A DNA stretch of 26,738 nucleotides from the IMG/VR virus record IMGVR_UViG_3300046376_000068, positions 1-26,738 of that record; one strand, given 5' to 3'. Position 1 is the stretch's first letter, and each line of letters starts with the position of its first letter. A program made the position numbers and the translations under genes. The notes under the pieces are model-generated. The model was not told the origin of the DNA and did no database searches. It was given only the letters and a program-made list of their open reading frames with translations. This DNA comes from a virus. Of this stretch, positions 16,522 through 24,443 are shown piece by piece.

Positions 16522-17692
16522 AATCAGATAATTTTAACCCGTTTTCTTTCGCTAAGATAGCATTATTTATTTTCAAAGTTACAACATTTTGTTTTTCAAC
16601 CTCGAAAACGTTATAGCTGGCTAAATGTGACCATGACATTTCAATGTCCTTAACATTATCGAATGAGTTTTCGAGGGCATCACACAATTCATCGCCTTTA
16701 GGCTTTAGTGTATGCTCAATATGCCTAACCATAGCCTTTTCCTGGTTCTCATACGTTGCACCCTTGCCACCAGACATATAAGCCTCGATAACGTCTTTAG
16801 GTATATTGTACATTTTGCCAATGGTGTATACTTGCGCCCAAAAAGCATCATCAAACTTTTGTGCAGCGAAATTATCGGTAAATCGCTTAATGTCAATTTG
16901 TGATTTGTTTACCTGGACATTGTCGCCAAACTTAATTTTTTCGGATATATCTTTTTTCTCTTGTGCGTCCAATGGTAACTGTGTAGTATTCATTGGGTCT
17001 TGCTTGCCGCTTACCATCCACTTGCCAGTAAATACTGCATTTGTTGTTTCAGCATCCAATAATTCCTCACTCAACATGATGATTTTATACAGGGCATCGA
17101 CCCGGCTAACACCAACATAAAAGTTATCATTCATATTTGATGATAGGTCATGTATAGGCGTAATGTCTTTTAGGGGAATATATTTTACTTTACCATCGCT
17201 TTGAGTATAGCGGACGGATTGATTAGTAACGTCTTTAAACGTGGCTTTGGTGGAGATGAAGTCCATCATTTTACGCGTTACCGATGGCTCCCACATTAAT
17301 TTTGACGGATTAAGCCATTCAACTGTATTATTATCATCCAATATCCTGCCGCCTGATTTGTACATGTATGCCGTACCCATCATTGTCCAAAACATATAGT
17401 CCCAATTGAATTGAGTCCAACCGCTTTTATAGTTCGGAGTCCGGCGTAATGTTTTTAGGTATTCGGATTGATCTTTGGTATTGATCTTTCCTAAAGAAAA
17501 CATATCTGATTGCAGGGAAAATATCAATAATGCTGCGGGGCTTCTCAAGATTAACCTTAACTTTTGTTCGTCACCAAGATATTTATGTTGATTGCCCCGG
17601 CTTGAAAACATGGTATATAACCAGTTTCCTGCATTGTCTTTTTCAACCCTTAAAGGTTGAGGCCCGAATGAGAATGAAAAGTTAAAGCCCAT
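16514..17692 (-). CDS. Portal protein (392 aa)
   Basis: The portal forms the dodecameric ring at the capsid vertex through which DNA enters. The sequence shows the usual helical organisation: an N-terminal part with Trp-rich WTQFNWDYMFWTMMGTAYMY and a middle wing (DITPIHDLSSNMNDNFYVGV), then VDALYKIIMLSEELLDAETTNA and NIPKDVIEAYMSGGKGATYEN, which match the HK97-type portal pattern of a stem helix followed by a conserved 'P...L' and 'ytNxexa' region. It lies 16 nt after the large terminase, as is standard. Its length of 392 aa fits the family. Confidence 0.85.
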   Translation of the reverse strand: MGFNFSFSFGPQPLRVEKDNAGNWLYTMFSSRGNQHKYLGDEQKLRLILRSPAALLIFSLQSDMFSLGKINTKDQSEYLKTLRRTPNYKSGWTQFNWDYMFWTMMGTAYMYKSGGRILDDNNTVEWLNPSKLMWEPSVTRKMMDFISTKATFKDVTNQSVRYTQSDGKVKYIPLKDITPIHDLSSNMNDNFYVGVSRVDALYKIIMLSEELLDAETTNAVFTGKWMVSGKQDPMNTTQLPLDAQEKKDISEKIKFGDNVQVNKSQIDIKRFTDNFAAQKFDDAFWAQVYTIGKMYNIPKDVIEAYMSGGKGATYENQEKAMVRHIEHTLKPKGDELCDALENSFDNVKDIEMSWSHLASYNVFEVEKQNVVTLKINNAILAKENGLKLSDYE

Positions 17693-17708
17693 ATTGCGTG
17701 TAAATGTA

Positions 17709-18956
17709 TTAAATATTTTTTATTATTCCATCTGCAAACATTTTTGCCGCTCCATAGGCACTAGCATCAAGTGTGTGGTTGTCCTGATCTATGGGCTTAT
17801 CAAGTAATTGCCCTGTCTTACTATCTTTATCATATGCGTAATTTTCCTGCTCAAATTCTATGTTTTTAGACCTATCAGTGAAACATATATGTAAACCACT
17901 TAGTATACTTATTCTATCGTCTAGCTTGTCTTTACCGCCAACGCTAACAGCATATTCCCAACCGGCATTACGCAAGCTGCGTATTTTGTTTGGCCTATTA
18001 CTATCACAAACTATCTTTTGATCGTAGCTTATACCCAATTGGGCAAACTTCCACGCTACTAACCCATCATGGTTTTCACCTTGTCCATCGCCAACCCCCT
18101 TTATTGCCTTTAGCCTTTCGGGTTGTAAATTACGCTCAATTTCATTTTCTGATTCATAATGCTTTTCATCAAGCCACAATGTTCCGTCATGATATTTTAA
18201 ACCGACTATAGCCCACGGATCAACCTTTCCCCAATCGTTGCCAATGTATTCTTCTTTATTTAGTGCCAGGTATTCGCTGTATGGACGCTTCTCCCATGTG
18301 TATATTCGGCCCTCTACCTGTCCTGTTTGACCGAGGCCGTAAACTTGCCACATGTTAGCCCAGTACTGATTGATAATTATACCATCTTTATAACCCCGCT
18401 CTTTATATCTCAAAATTTCAAACTTTTCTTCATTGCTAAGAAATTCGTTGTCTAAATACGTCAATCTTAAATGCTCGCAATCGTCACGGGGTATTATTTC
18501 TGAATGCGCCCAAAATCTTTTATTAGGATTATAGTCAATTATAACGCGTTTAGCACGAGATGTTAATTCTCTAAACGTATCAAATTTTACCTTATTTGCC
18601 TCATTAATAAACATAACATCAGACCTAAGCCCCTTTCCTATGTCTACCTTGTCAAGCCCAATAAATCTTATGAATGACCCATTCGCAAATCTGTATAAAA
18701 CACCATCTGTCCATCTTGATCTGTCGAATATCCCAAACTCTGTCATTATTTTAACAAAGTCCTTGATAATTGTTATTCTCATTTTAGACAATTCATCGGA
18801 TGCAATAAATATTTCCTTGTTTGGGTTGCCTGATGCGTGATTGCATATTATGATAAGAATAGAAAAACTTTTGGATGCCCCCTGCCCACCCTCTATGCAC
18901 CATATTTTTTTAGATAGGGCTGATATTTTTCTAAGGCCGGTAGTTGCCCCTATCAT
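17709..18956 (-). CDS. terL: Terminase large subunit (415 aa)
   Basis: The packaging motor ATPase and DNA-cutting nuclease. Walker A is GGQGASKS at residues 23-30. Walker B is DVMFINEAN with catalytic Glu119 (the 'INEA' form of SPP1/PBSX-like terminases). A coupling-type motif IIDYNPN follows at 139-145. The RNase H-like nuclease acids are visible as Asp241 in GNDWGKVDP, an Asp in VCDSNRP near 320, and Asp residues in DNHTLDASAYG near the C-terminus. The start ATG overlaps the stop of the homing endonuclease gene (ATGA). The protein is complete and not split by the endonuclease insertion. Confidence 0.93.
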   Translation of the reverse strand: MIGATTGLRKISALSKKIWCIEGGQGASKSFSILIIICNHASGNPNKEIFIASDELSKMRITIIKDFVKIMTEFGIFDRSRWTDGVLYRFANGSFIRFIGLDKVDIGKGLRSDVMFINEANKVKFDTFRELTSRAKRVIIDYNPNKRFWAHSEIIPRDDCEHLRLTYLDNEFLSNEEKFEILRYKERGYKDGIIINQYWANMWQVYGLGQTGQVEGRIYTWEKRPYSEYLALNKEEYIGNDWGKVDPWAIVGLKYHDGTLWLDEKHYESENEIERNLQPERLKAIKGVGDGQGENHDGLVAWKFAQLGISYDQKIVCDSNRPNKIRSLRNAGWEYAVSVGGKDKLDDRISILSGLHICFTDRSKNIEFEQENYAYDKDSKTGQLLDKPIDQDNHTLDASAYGAAKMFADGIIKNI

Positions 18957-19675
18957 ACAATTTTTAGATTAGATTGACCTTTTGAAATATCCCTGCCTAA
19001 TTTGGTGTGGCAAACATTTATAGTTCTCGCTGCATCCCTTATTGAATAATAATAAACACCTGTATTAGGGTCATATACAACTGTTGAATATGGTAGCACG
19101 GTATTCAACATTGAATTTGATGTATTTTTATTTTCTACATCGGAGCGGTATCGCCCACGTAAAGCATTGGCAATATTGGACATGTGATCCGCTGTTTTTG
19201 TTTTGCCTTTCCAACTTGGCGGCTTGCACCCTGCAGCTATGCTTTTAGCCCTTAATATGTCTTTAGTTTTTTGGGGCGTTTTTGTCCCTGTTCTTACACG
19301 TCTTATATTTTCTCTATGCGCATCTGTAAAAATAATACCGGTTCGACTTTTTGATATAGCGTCTTTAGATTCTTTTGAGTGAACAAACTTTTTATCTTCA
19401 GTACCAACAAGGCAGCAATTAAGCCCAGATAACATACATTTATATAATTCCTGGCAATCCCTTTCGAGCCTGTTAAGATCATTAACTGTACATTCAGTTT
19501 CTATTTCAAATATATGTGAATTTACCCCATATTTACATAATGACCGATATAGCTTTTTTTGTCCTTTGCAATCTAATCTTTTATAAGATCGAAATCTATT
19601 TTCTATATCAACGCTTTGACCGATATAAATTCTACCAGTCGGTGAAGTGATTTTGTAAATGCCTATCATAAGCAC
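18953..19675 (-). CDS. GIY-YIG homing endonuclease, free-standing (240 aa)
   Basis: Residues 5-20 contain GIYKITSPTGRIYIGQS, the GIY and YIG halves of the catalytic core, with a following Arg-rich helix (ENRFRSYKR) expected to carry the active-site Arg. The middle region (about 97-170) has repeated Ser/Lys/Thr-Gly segments (SKSRTG, RRVRTGTKT, KGKTK) typical of NUMOD3 DNA-binding repeats. The C-terminus (VVYDPNTGVYYYSIRDAART, then INVCHTKLGRDIS) matches a NUMOD1-type helix-turn-helix. It sits between the small and large terminase genes, 48 nt after the first and overlapping the second by four bases. An alternative start lies two codons downstream (MIGIYKI). Confidence 0.93.
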   Translation of the reverse strand: MLMIGIYKITSPTGRIYIGQSVDIENRFRSYKRLDCKGQKKLYRSLCKYGVNSHIFEIETECTVNDLNRLERDCQELYKCMLSGLNCCLVGTEDKKFVHSKESKDAISKSRTGIIFTDAHRENIRRVRTGTKTPQKTKDILRAKSIAAGCKPPSWKGKTKTADHMSNIANALRGRYRSDVENKNTSNSMLNTVLPYSTVVYDPNTGVYYYSIRDAARTINVCHTKLGRDISKGQSNLKIV

Positions 19676-19723
19676 TAATATACGAATATTTTTTGTTCTA
19701 ACCCCTTGCCTGCCTTGTATATT

Positions 19724-20233
19724 TTACTTTTCCTTAACGCTGTCGTCGGTTGTAGCAAGTGGGTCGTTATTTAGGAGTTGAATAACTTGTGTACGCTGCG
19801 AATTGTCTTCGCTAAAGAAACCAATATGACGGCCTAAGTTAACCAGGCCTGCTACCTTGTCATGCAGAGTAAATTCAATTTCTGTACTTATACCATTTTC
19901 AGTTTCAAATGTTTTTTTCTTTAATGACTTTATCGCCTCCGGGTTTGTAACCACATTTAAGTTTCGAGCATTTAAATCGCCATCGAAGTAATCTTTAATG
20001 TTGCTAAAGCCTATTTTTCTGAACTCTGATATTAATTCATCTTTTGTTATTCGGCACCGTTTAGATGCCTCTAATTGTAATTGTTCGACATATACCTGAA
20101 CATCAGGCAATTGAAGCATTTGCCATGCGGTAATATTAACATTATCCCCCTTGATGCCAGCACGTTTGCCCGCATTTGTAATATGATAATCAATGCAATA
20201 TTCCTCGGCGAAACGCTTCTGTAAATCCGTCAT
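19724..20233 (-). CDS. terS: Terminase small subunit (169 aa)
   Basis: The DNA-recognition subunit that selects phage DNA for packaging. The N-terminal part (LQKRFAEEYCIDYHITNAGKRA) and the following helix (NITAWQMLQLPDVQVYVEQL) form the helix-turn-helix typical of the Terminase_2 family, in which 'Q..F...Y......NA..AA..AG' is usual. The central segment ITKDELISEFRKIGFSNIKD and a C-terminal helical part suit the oligomerisation core. The tail is acidic and polar. It precedes terL, with the homing endonuclease in between. Sequence upstream (20234-20288) carries a repeated 13-mer. Confidence 0.88.
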   Translation of the reverse strand: MTDLQKRFAEEYCIDYHITNAGKRAGIKGDNVNITAWQMLQLPDVQVYVEQLQLEASKRCRITKDELISEFRKIGFSNIKDYFDGDLNARNLNVVTNPEAIKSLKKKTFETENGISTEIEFTLHDKVAGLVNLGRHIGFFSEDNSQRTQVIQLLNNDPLATTDDSVKEK

Positions 20234-20257
20234 TTTATAAAGTTAAATAAAGTAAAG

Positions 20258-20306
20258 TTAAGCCCAATTTTTCATAAGTGCAAGTTTTTTAAATTAAGCC
20301 CAATTT
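20258..20306. repeat. Pair of 13-bp direct repeats before terS
   Basis: TTAAGCCCAATTT occurs at 20258-20270 and again at 20294-20306, with starts 36 bp apart. The second copy includes the final codons of the 90-aa gene and the first is in the gap before terS. The gap is also A/T-rich, with short AAGTTAA repeats. It may be a local duplication, a binding site for the small terminase or a regulator. Function is not shown. Confidence 0.5.
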
Positions 20307-20561
20307 ATTTTTTATTAGCTGTATCTCGCTGGCCAGCGATAAGAATGGATACCTAATTAACCATGATTTCATACATTCAAACATTGCTTTACTGGTTAAA
20401 AGTATTTCGGTATCGTTGCCATGATCAACACATAAGTCAAAGTTCTTGTTCCTGAACTTACGGTGATTATCACCTTTATACCTTACAAATATGTAGGTAT
20501 CTTTCGGCTCAAATGGATTCGGGTAGTTTTTCTCTTCGTTCATCTTTTTAGTGGGTTTCAT
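20289..20561 (-). CDS. Hypothetical protein (90 aa)
   Basis: This small basic protein begins MKPTKKMNEEKNYPNPFEPK; a second possible start lies six codons in (MNEEKNY). It contains strands YIFVRYKGDNHRKFRNKNFD and DTEILLTSKAMFECMK, followed by helices. No motif or family is recognised. It is separated from the helicase by the repeat-rich region 20562-20862, and from terS by the 55-nt gap with direct repeats. It therefore stands alone and may be transcribed from a site in the repeats. Confidence 0.55.
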   Translation of the reverse strand: MKPTKKMNEEKNYPNPFEPKDTYIFVRYKGDNHRKFRNKNFDLCVDHGNDTEILLTSKAMFECMKSWLIRYPFLSLASEIQLIKNKLGLI

Positions 20562-20603
20562 ATGTACTTTTCAATTAAATTAAAGAAATCTGTTTCGGTT
20601 AAA

Positions 20604-20882
20604 GGTTACAAAGGTTACAAAGAGGTTACAAAGTTGAAACCATGTTTGTAACCCAAAAAATTCCCTTTACATATGTTTAAATGATGTTTTTTATAGTAAG
20701 TTACAAACATTACAACTTTTTTATAAAATTTACGCACACATGGTAAATTATATATATTTGTATAAAAAGTTTGTAACTTTTGTAATAATCGATGTAAGTA
20801 TCTGATAATCATATTTTTAACCTCTTTGAACTTTGTAATAACTTTGTAATAAGTTGTAATTTTTACCCCAAACTTTGTAACT
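20604..20882. repeat. Iteron-like cluster of TTTGTAAY repeats (candidate origin or regulatory array)
   Basis: This gene-free stretch of about 300 bases holds many copies of one short word. GGTTACAAA occurs at 20604-20612, 20613-20621 and 20624-20632. The inverted form TTTGTAACC is at 20645-20653, making a perfect 9-bp inverted repeat with the third copy around a 12-nt loop. AGTTACAAA is at 20699-20707, TTTGTAACT at 20770-20778, TTTTGTAAT at 20778-20786, TTTGTAATA at 20832-20840 and 20843-20851, and TTTGTAACT at 20874-20882 inside the helicase end. The spacer between is very AT-rich. Clusters like this beside a helicase gene are typical of replication origins; a regulator array is the alternative. 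Confidence 0.6.
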
Positions 20883-22296
20883 TTTCGAACGTATAGTACC
20901 TTACACTATCCCTTATGAGGTCTTTATCTGGTATTTTATACCCTTTATAGAGCGCATATATCTTCAACCATTTAGTTAAAACCTGCTTGCTGAAATATCT
21001 ATTTTTAATTATTTCCGGGTAATTACTTACAAACTGACCATAAAAATCCGCCTTTGATATGCTTACCAATTGGCGATCTTCCATGAACTCTAAAAAATCT
21101 GGGTTTGTTTCGGCCTGCAATTGTTTTTCTGGCAGGTTAATAAATGTCTGTTCTTTAAGCCCGTTGCATAAGTAGTATTGGCAACACTCGGCCATAAAGG
21201 CATCGAAATCCGCAAATTCATCTGTAGACCATTCTTTAAAAAACATCTTTTTAAATTCATCCAATGGCGTACGCGAACCGTTATAATACTGGCTTATTTC
21301 TACCTCAAATCTTCGCCGTTTATGTGAGTTTCCTGCACCACGTATAGCTCTGTTTGTTGATATAATTATCTTTGGGCTATTTTCAAAATCAAAGTGTACA
21401 GATTGCTGACCCTTTTTTTCAACATTAATTCCATCGGTCAAAACACTAAACAACCGTTCAAAATCAAACGACTTATTAACATCCTGAAAAGCTATGATTT
21501 TGGTATCTGTATTAACATCCTGGTAAACAAAATTTTTATCAAAATTGAATGTTTTGCCCTCAATTACGGTTGTTTTCATAAATTGCATGATTGCATTTAT
21601 CAAAATTCCCTTGCCGGTTCCACCCTCTGGATTATCTGAAATAACTTCATCATTTAAGATTACAGCAGGACAATAGGCGGGGTTTTTATAGTTATGTATT
21701 AAAAAACCGATCATCGAACAAAGCGAACAATAACGCTCGGTATCCCGATTGCTGATATTGAAAATAAACCTTTTAAAATCGCTTTCATTCCTTTCGCCCT
21801 CTAAGAAATCACGCTGTAAAATTTGACTTTCCCATATATAGCCATTAAGCGTTTCGTATTTATGAACCGATATTTCTATACTGGTTATTTTTACTATCCC
21901 GTTTTGATAATAAAGGTAAATAGTATCTTTACTATCCCGGCGAAAATCAATGTGCTTTTCTGGCAATGTTTCTAAAAATTCATCGTTAACAGCTTTTGCA
22001 ATATCCTTTAAAGCAAATTGGTGTATGTGCTGTGGGCAACAATCAACATTAATCAGAAAATTTAAAATCTCATCTTTAAGTTCCTTTTTACCGACCTCAA
22101 CCACTATATTATCAATAATTCTGATAAGTATAAATTTTGTTTTGCTCGTTCTGGTTATAAAATACCCACGGTTTGTAAAAAAAGCCGTTAAAGCCGTAAA
22201 ATCGTATTCCCAACCACCATTTTGTTTAGTTTTATAAAGTGTAAAATGATGGAAACTTTTTTGCTCCGCTATGTGGGCAACTGTCATTTTTGTCAT
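20863..22296 (-). CDS. SF3-type replicative helicase/primase-helicase (477 aa)
   Basis: A hexameric superfamily 3 helicase expected to unwind phage DNA at the origin. Walker A is EGGTGKGI (residues 224-231). The Walker B-like segment KIIAFQDV spans 266-273; its acidic residues are reduced to a single Asp after Gln. Sensor 1 is KIIISTN, with the Asn near 315. Arginines in KRRRFEVEIS (327-336) suit the arginine finger. This order is characteristic of DUF5906/SF3 phage helicases. The N-terminal 200 residues have no recognised primase motif, so priming probably comes from the separate CHC2/Toprim protein encoded upstream. The final codons lie in the TTTGTAAC repeat region. Its start is 27 nt after the HTH gene stop. 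Confidence 0.85.
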   Translation of the reverse strand: MTKMTVAHIAEQKSFHHFTLYKTKQNGGWEYDFTALTAFFTNRGYFITRTSKTKFILIRIIDNIVVEVGKKELKDEILNFLINVDCCPQHIHQFALKDIAKAVNDEFLETLPEKHIDFRRDSKDTIYLYYQNGIVKITSIEISVHKYETLNGYIWESQILQRDFLEGERNESDFKRFIFNISNRDTERYCSLCSMIGFLIHNYKNPAYCPAVILNDEVISDNPEGGTGKGILINAIMQFMKTTVIEGKTFNFDKNFVYQDVNTDTKIIAFQDVNKSFDFERLFSVLTDGINVEKKGQQSVHFDFENSPKIIISTNRAIRGAGNSHKRRRFEVEISQYYNGSRTPLDEFKKMFFKEWSTDEFADFDAFMAECCQYYLCNGLKEQTFINLPEKQLQAETNPDFLEFMEDRQLVSISKADFYGQFVSNYPEIIKNRYFSKQVLTKWLKIYALYKGYKIPDKDLIRDSVRYYTFEKLQSLG

Positions 22297-22323
22297 GATG
22301 TAAAAAGTAAATTGGTTAGAAAA

Positions 22324-22494
22324 TTAGGTTGTTACTTTTAAAGTAGATTTATCAATCCACCTTTTACCCAAATATTCGACCCTTTTTACCTTCCCATCAT
22401 TTACCCAATTTAATACGGTTTGCCTGGTTTTACCAGTAAGCCGGGCAAAGTCGTTAACAGATAATAAATTTTGTGGTAGTATCTTATTTTCCAT
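22324..22494 (-). CDS. Small helix-turn-helix DNA-binding protein (56 aa)
   Basis: The frame runs from ATG 22494 to TAA 22324-22326. The product has a MerR/excisionase-type helix-turn-helix: LSVNDFARLTGKTRQTVLNW, followed by VNDGKVKRVEYLGKRWIDKS, the usual 'wing' ending. This is the HTH_17 pattern of excisionases and small phage regulators. No integrase is in the window, so a regulator or replication accessory role is as likely as excision. A perfect palindrome lies 21 bp upstream of its start, suggesting autoregulation. Confidence 0.85.
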   Translation of the reverse strand: MENKILPQNLLSVNDFARLTGKTRQTVLNWVNDGKVKRVEYLGKRWIDKSTLKVTT

Positions 22495-22499
22495 AAATG

Positions 22500-22530
22500 T
22501 AAATATAGTATTGATTTGTCATTATGACAA
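22500..22530 (-). promoter_or_regulatory. Palindromic operator candidate overlapping a possible promoter
   Basis: TTGTCATTATGACAA at 22516-22530 is a perfect 7-bp inverted repeat around one base. On the minus strand TTG (22530-22528) lies 20 nt before TATATTTA (22507-22500), close to the Bacteroidota promoter form (TTTG and TAnnTTTG, last base off). Initiation there would give an almost leaderless HTH mRNA, so the promoter part is doubtful. The palindrome itself is clear. Confidence 0.5.
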
Positions 22531-22547
22531 GTTTTTAAACATAAAAA

Positions 22548-23216
22548 TTACCTAACAATTTTAGTAGTTTCAAACCCCATGTACTTAGCTATAATTCGCT
22601 TGATTTGATCTTCACCGACACCGAAACAAGCACAGTAACCCAATGATCTTAATTTTTCAAGTGTTTTATTTTGAGCCTGAATATGTTCGGATGATTTTAG
22701 CGTTTTACCATCTTTTAAATAGGGTGTACCCTGTTCGGTCTTAATTTCCACACAGAGGCCAAAATAATTGCCTCTGGGATTACAAATTGTCAAGTCTGGG
22801 TATTTATCAATGCAAGCCTGTTCTTTCCTTACAGAGGCTATATTAGGCGGTAAAAACAAACCGGCTGCAAAGTCGCTAACAAAGATCAACCCTGGCCATG
22901 TGTTATTTATCCAATTACATATTTTTGTTTGCAAGTGAAGCTCTGTTGATCTTTTCTTTTGCTTATCTTCTGCCTCGGTCAATATGTTTACTTTAGCTTC
23001 TGGCATATCCCAGTTAAATACTTCTTTAGCTATCTCTAAAATATCGACCGGTTCGCCGGTATATTTTGGTGGTTCAGGTGTCCAATCGAAGCTATCGCGC
23101 AATTGAATATATTCGGTTATGATGGGAGATTCAGTAAATGGTTTTGGTTTGGCCTTTGATTTTGTTTCACCAATAAAACCATGTTCCTGATCTATACCAA
23201 ATTTCTTTTTAGCCAT
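22548..23216 (-). CDS. VRR-NUC domain nuclease (222 aa)
   Basis: A PD-(D/E)xK nuclease of the VRR-NUC type, a group associated with DNA repair and branched-DNA processing. The first 85 residues are low-complexity and not recognised. The domain follows: ELHLQTKICNWINNTWPGLI, with Glu92 and Gln96; then Asp141 in YPDLTIC; then Glu157 and Lys159 in VEIKTEQG, the catalytic D...ExK set; then the C-terminal Gln-bearing helix SEHIQAQNKTLEKLRSLGY and the strand CACFGVGEDQIKRII. It starts directly after the zinc-ribbon gene stop (next base) and precedes the HTH gene by 53 nt. A Holliday-junction or replication-fork role is inferred. Confidence 0.82.
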   Translation of the reverse strand: MAKKKFGIDQEHGFIGETKSKAKPKPFTESPIITEYIQLRDSFDWTPEPPKYTGEPVDILEIAKEVFNWDMPEAKVNILTEAEDKQKKRSTELHLQTKICNWINNTWPGLIFVSDFAAGLFLPPNIASVRKEQACIDKYPDLTICNPRGNYFGLCVEIKTEQGTPYLKDGKTLKSSEHIQAQNKTLEKLRSLGYCACFGVGEDQIKRIIAKYMGFETTKIVR

Positions 23217-23489
23217 TTAATAGATATTTCTTCCACGTGTCATTTTATCGTGTTTATTAGCTTCTTTTATTTTATCCTGTTGCCTTTCTAGGTTATGACC
23301 TGAACACCTAACAGCCTCTTTATGGTCACAATATTTATTACTACATTCAAAACGTCTAAATCGTTCAGATGGAGTAATTTTAGTAATAAGCCTTTCTACT
23401 GGTTCTAAGTTAGAACCGCATTGAGGGCAATATAAAGTAGCATCTGTTTTGCTCTTTAATGGTAGTTTTTTATATTTTTCCGCTTTCAT
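23217..23489 (-). CDS. Zinc-ribbon protein in replication module (90 aa)
   Basis: Cysteines at 21, 24, 49 and 54 lie in CPQCG and CSNKYCDH, a typical zinc-ribbon spacing (CxxC then CxxxxC), with one further Cys at 62. The N- and C-terminal parts are basic (KAEKYKKLPLKSK, RQQDKIKEANKHDKMTRGR), so binding to nucleic acid is plausible. It lies between the primase and VRR-NUC genes, with a 15-nt gap upstream and directly adjoining the next gene. A role with the replication proteins is inferred from neighbours. Confidence 0.7.
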   Translation of the reverse strand: MKAEKYKKLPLKSKTDATLYCPQCGSNLEPVERLITKITPSERFRRFECSNKYCDHKEAVRCSGHNLERQQDKIKEANKHDKMTRGRNIY

Positions 23490-23504
23490 ATCAACATAAT
23501 CATT

Positions 23505-24443
23505 TTAAATCAAATTATCCATTATCCAATCACAAAAATCATAACCTTTTTCGCCGTTCAACATCACACATTCCCAATGCCCCGGTATTAACAGGCTCAA
23601 TTGATCTGCTTTTTCCTCCCATCTTGCTTCTGCCCCAACATCCGGATGCAAAACTATATTTCTACCCTCCAAAACCTTACACCTATCATAAGTCAAATTA
23701 GTTAAACTACCGCTGGCTAAACAAACCCAATTCGGATAGCATAGCGAGGCGAAAATGGCCGTTTTCTCACTTTCAAATATATGAACTTCGCCAGGGTTGG
23801 TTAATAGGTGTTCGCCGAATAGGCAGATAGATAGATTATAATCCGGTTGCTTCAATATCTTGTGAGCCCATGTAATTAACGGCGTAGGTTCTTTAATTCG
23901 CTTGCCGGTTTCGGGATTGTACGACATGATTTTTCCACCACGAACACCTTTACTATCCTGATACCAAAATATGCAGGCACCAAGCCAATACTTACTTGTT
24001 CCGACCCGATAATCTGCCAGTGCTTTAACAGATTTAATCCCGAACTTACTAAACAAGAACTGTGCGAAATCGTTATGATTATACCCTTTAAGAGTAGCGT
24101 ACATCAATGAACTATCAGTATAACTAATTGGCAACGGTTCAGGGGCTATATATTCCGGTAATTCGTCCGGCTGTTCAATTGCTAAATATTCCAACGCCTC
24201 TTTGTATGTAAATCCTTTGTGCCGCTTTAAGAAGTCTATCACATCGCCACCTATTCCGCTGCTGTAGCACTTGAATATGCCTTTAGATTTGGAAACGATG
24301 AAGCTGGGTGTACGTTCCTGGCAAAAAGGGGACATACCTTTATAATTGGCTCCGTCACGTTTTAATTGTACAAACCGGCCTATCACTTCGACTATGTCTG
24401 TTTGTGATTTGGCGTATTTTATTTGGTCGAGTGGCTTGCCCAT
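23505..24443 (-). CDS. DNA primase: degenerate CHC2 domain plus Toprim (312 aa)
   Basis: A DnaG-like primase that makes RNA primers. The N-terminal fold aligns with CHC2 zinc-binding domains (GMSPFCQERTPSF, then GIFKCYSSGIGGD). The usual ligand positions Cys-His-Cys-Cys are here Ser38, Cys41, Cys59 and Ser62, so the zinc site is incomplete. Zinc-less CHC2 domains of this sort occur in Bacteroidota mobile elements and phages. A Toprim part follows: FESEKTAIFASLC with its Glu, and NIVLHPDVG in place of the usual DxD. There is no helicase domain; the separate SF3 helicase gene supplies it. The start overlaps the methyltransferase end by 25 bases. Confidence 0.85.
   Translation of the reverse strand: MGKPLDQIKYAKSQTDIVEVIGRFVQLKRDGANYKGMSPFCQERTPSFIVSKSKGIFKCYSSGIGGDVIDFLKRHKGFTYKEALEYLAIEQPDELPEYIAPEPLPISYTDSSLMYATLKGYNHNDFAQFLFSKFGIKSVKALADYRVGTSKYWLGACIFWYQDSKGVRGGKIMSYNPETGKRIKEPTPLITWAHKILKQPDYNLSICLFGEHLLTNPGEVHIFESEKTAIFASLCYPNWVCLASGSLTNLTYDRCKVLEGRNIVLHPDVGAEARWEEKADQLSLLIPGHWECVMLNGEKGYDFCDWIMDNLI

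Noticed and set aside
20615-20812. 65-aa minus-strand ORF in the repeat region
   Set aside because: It lies wholly inside the TTTGTAAY repeat cluster, its residues follow the repeats (repeated FVT/TFYTN stretches), and it has no overlap-type junction with neighbours.
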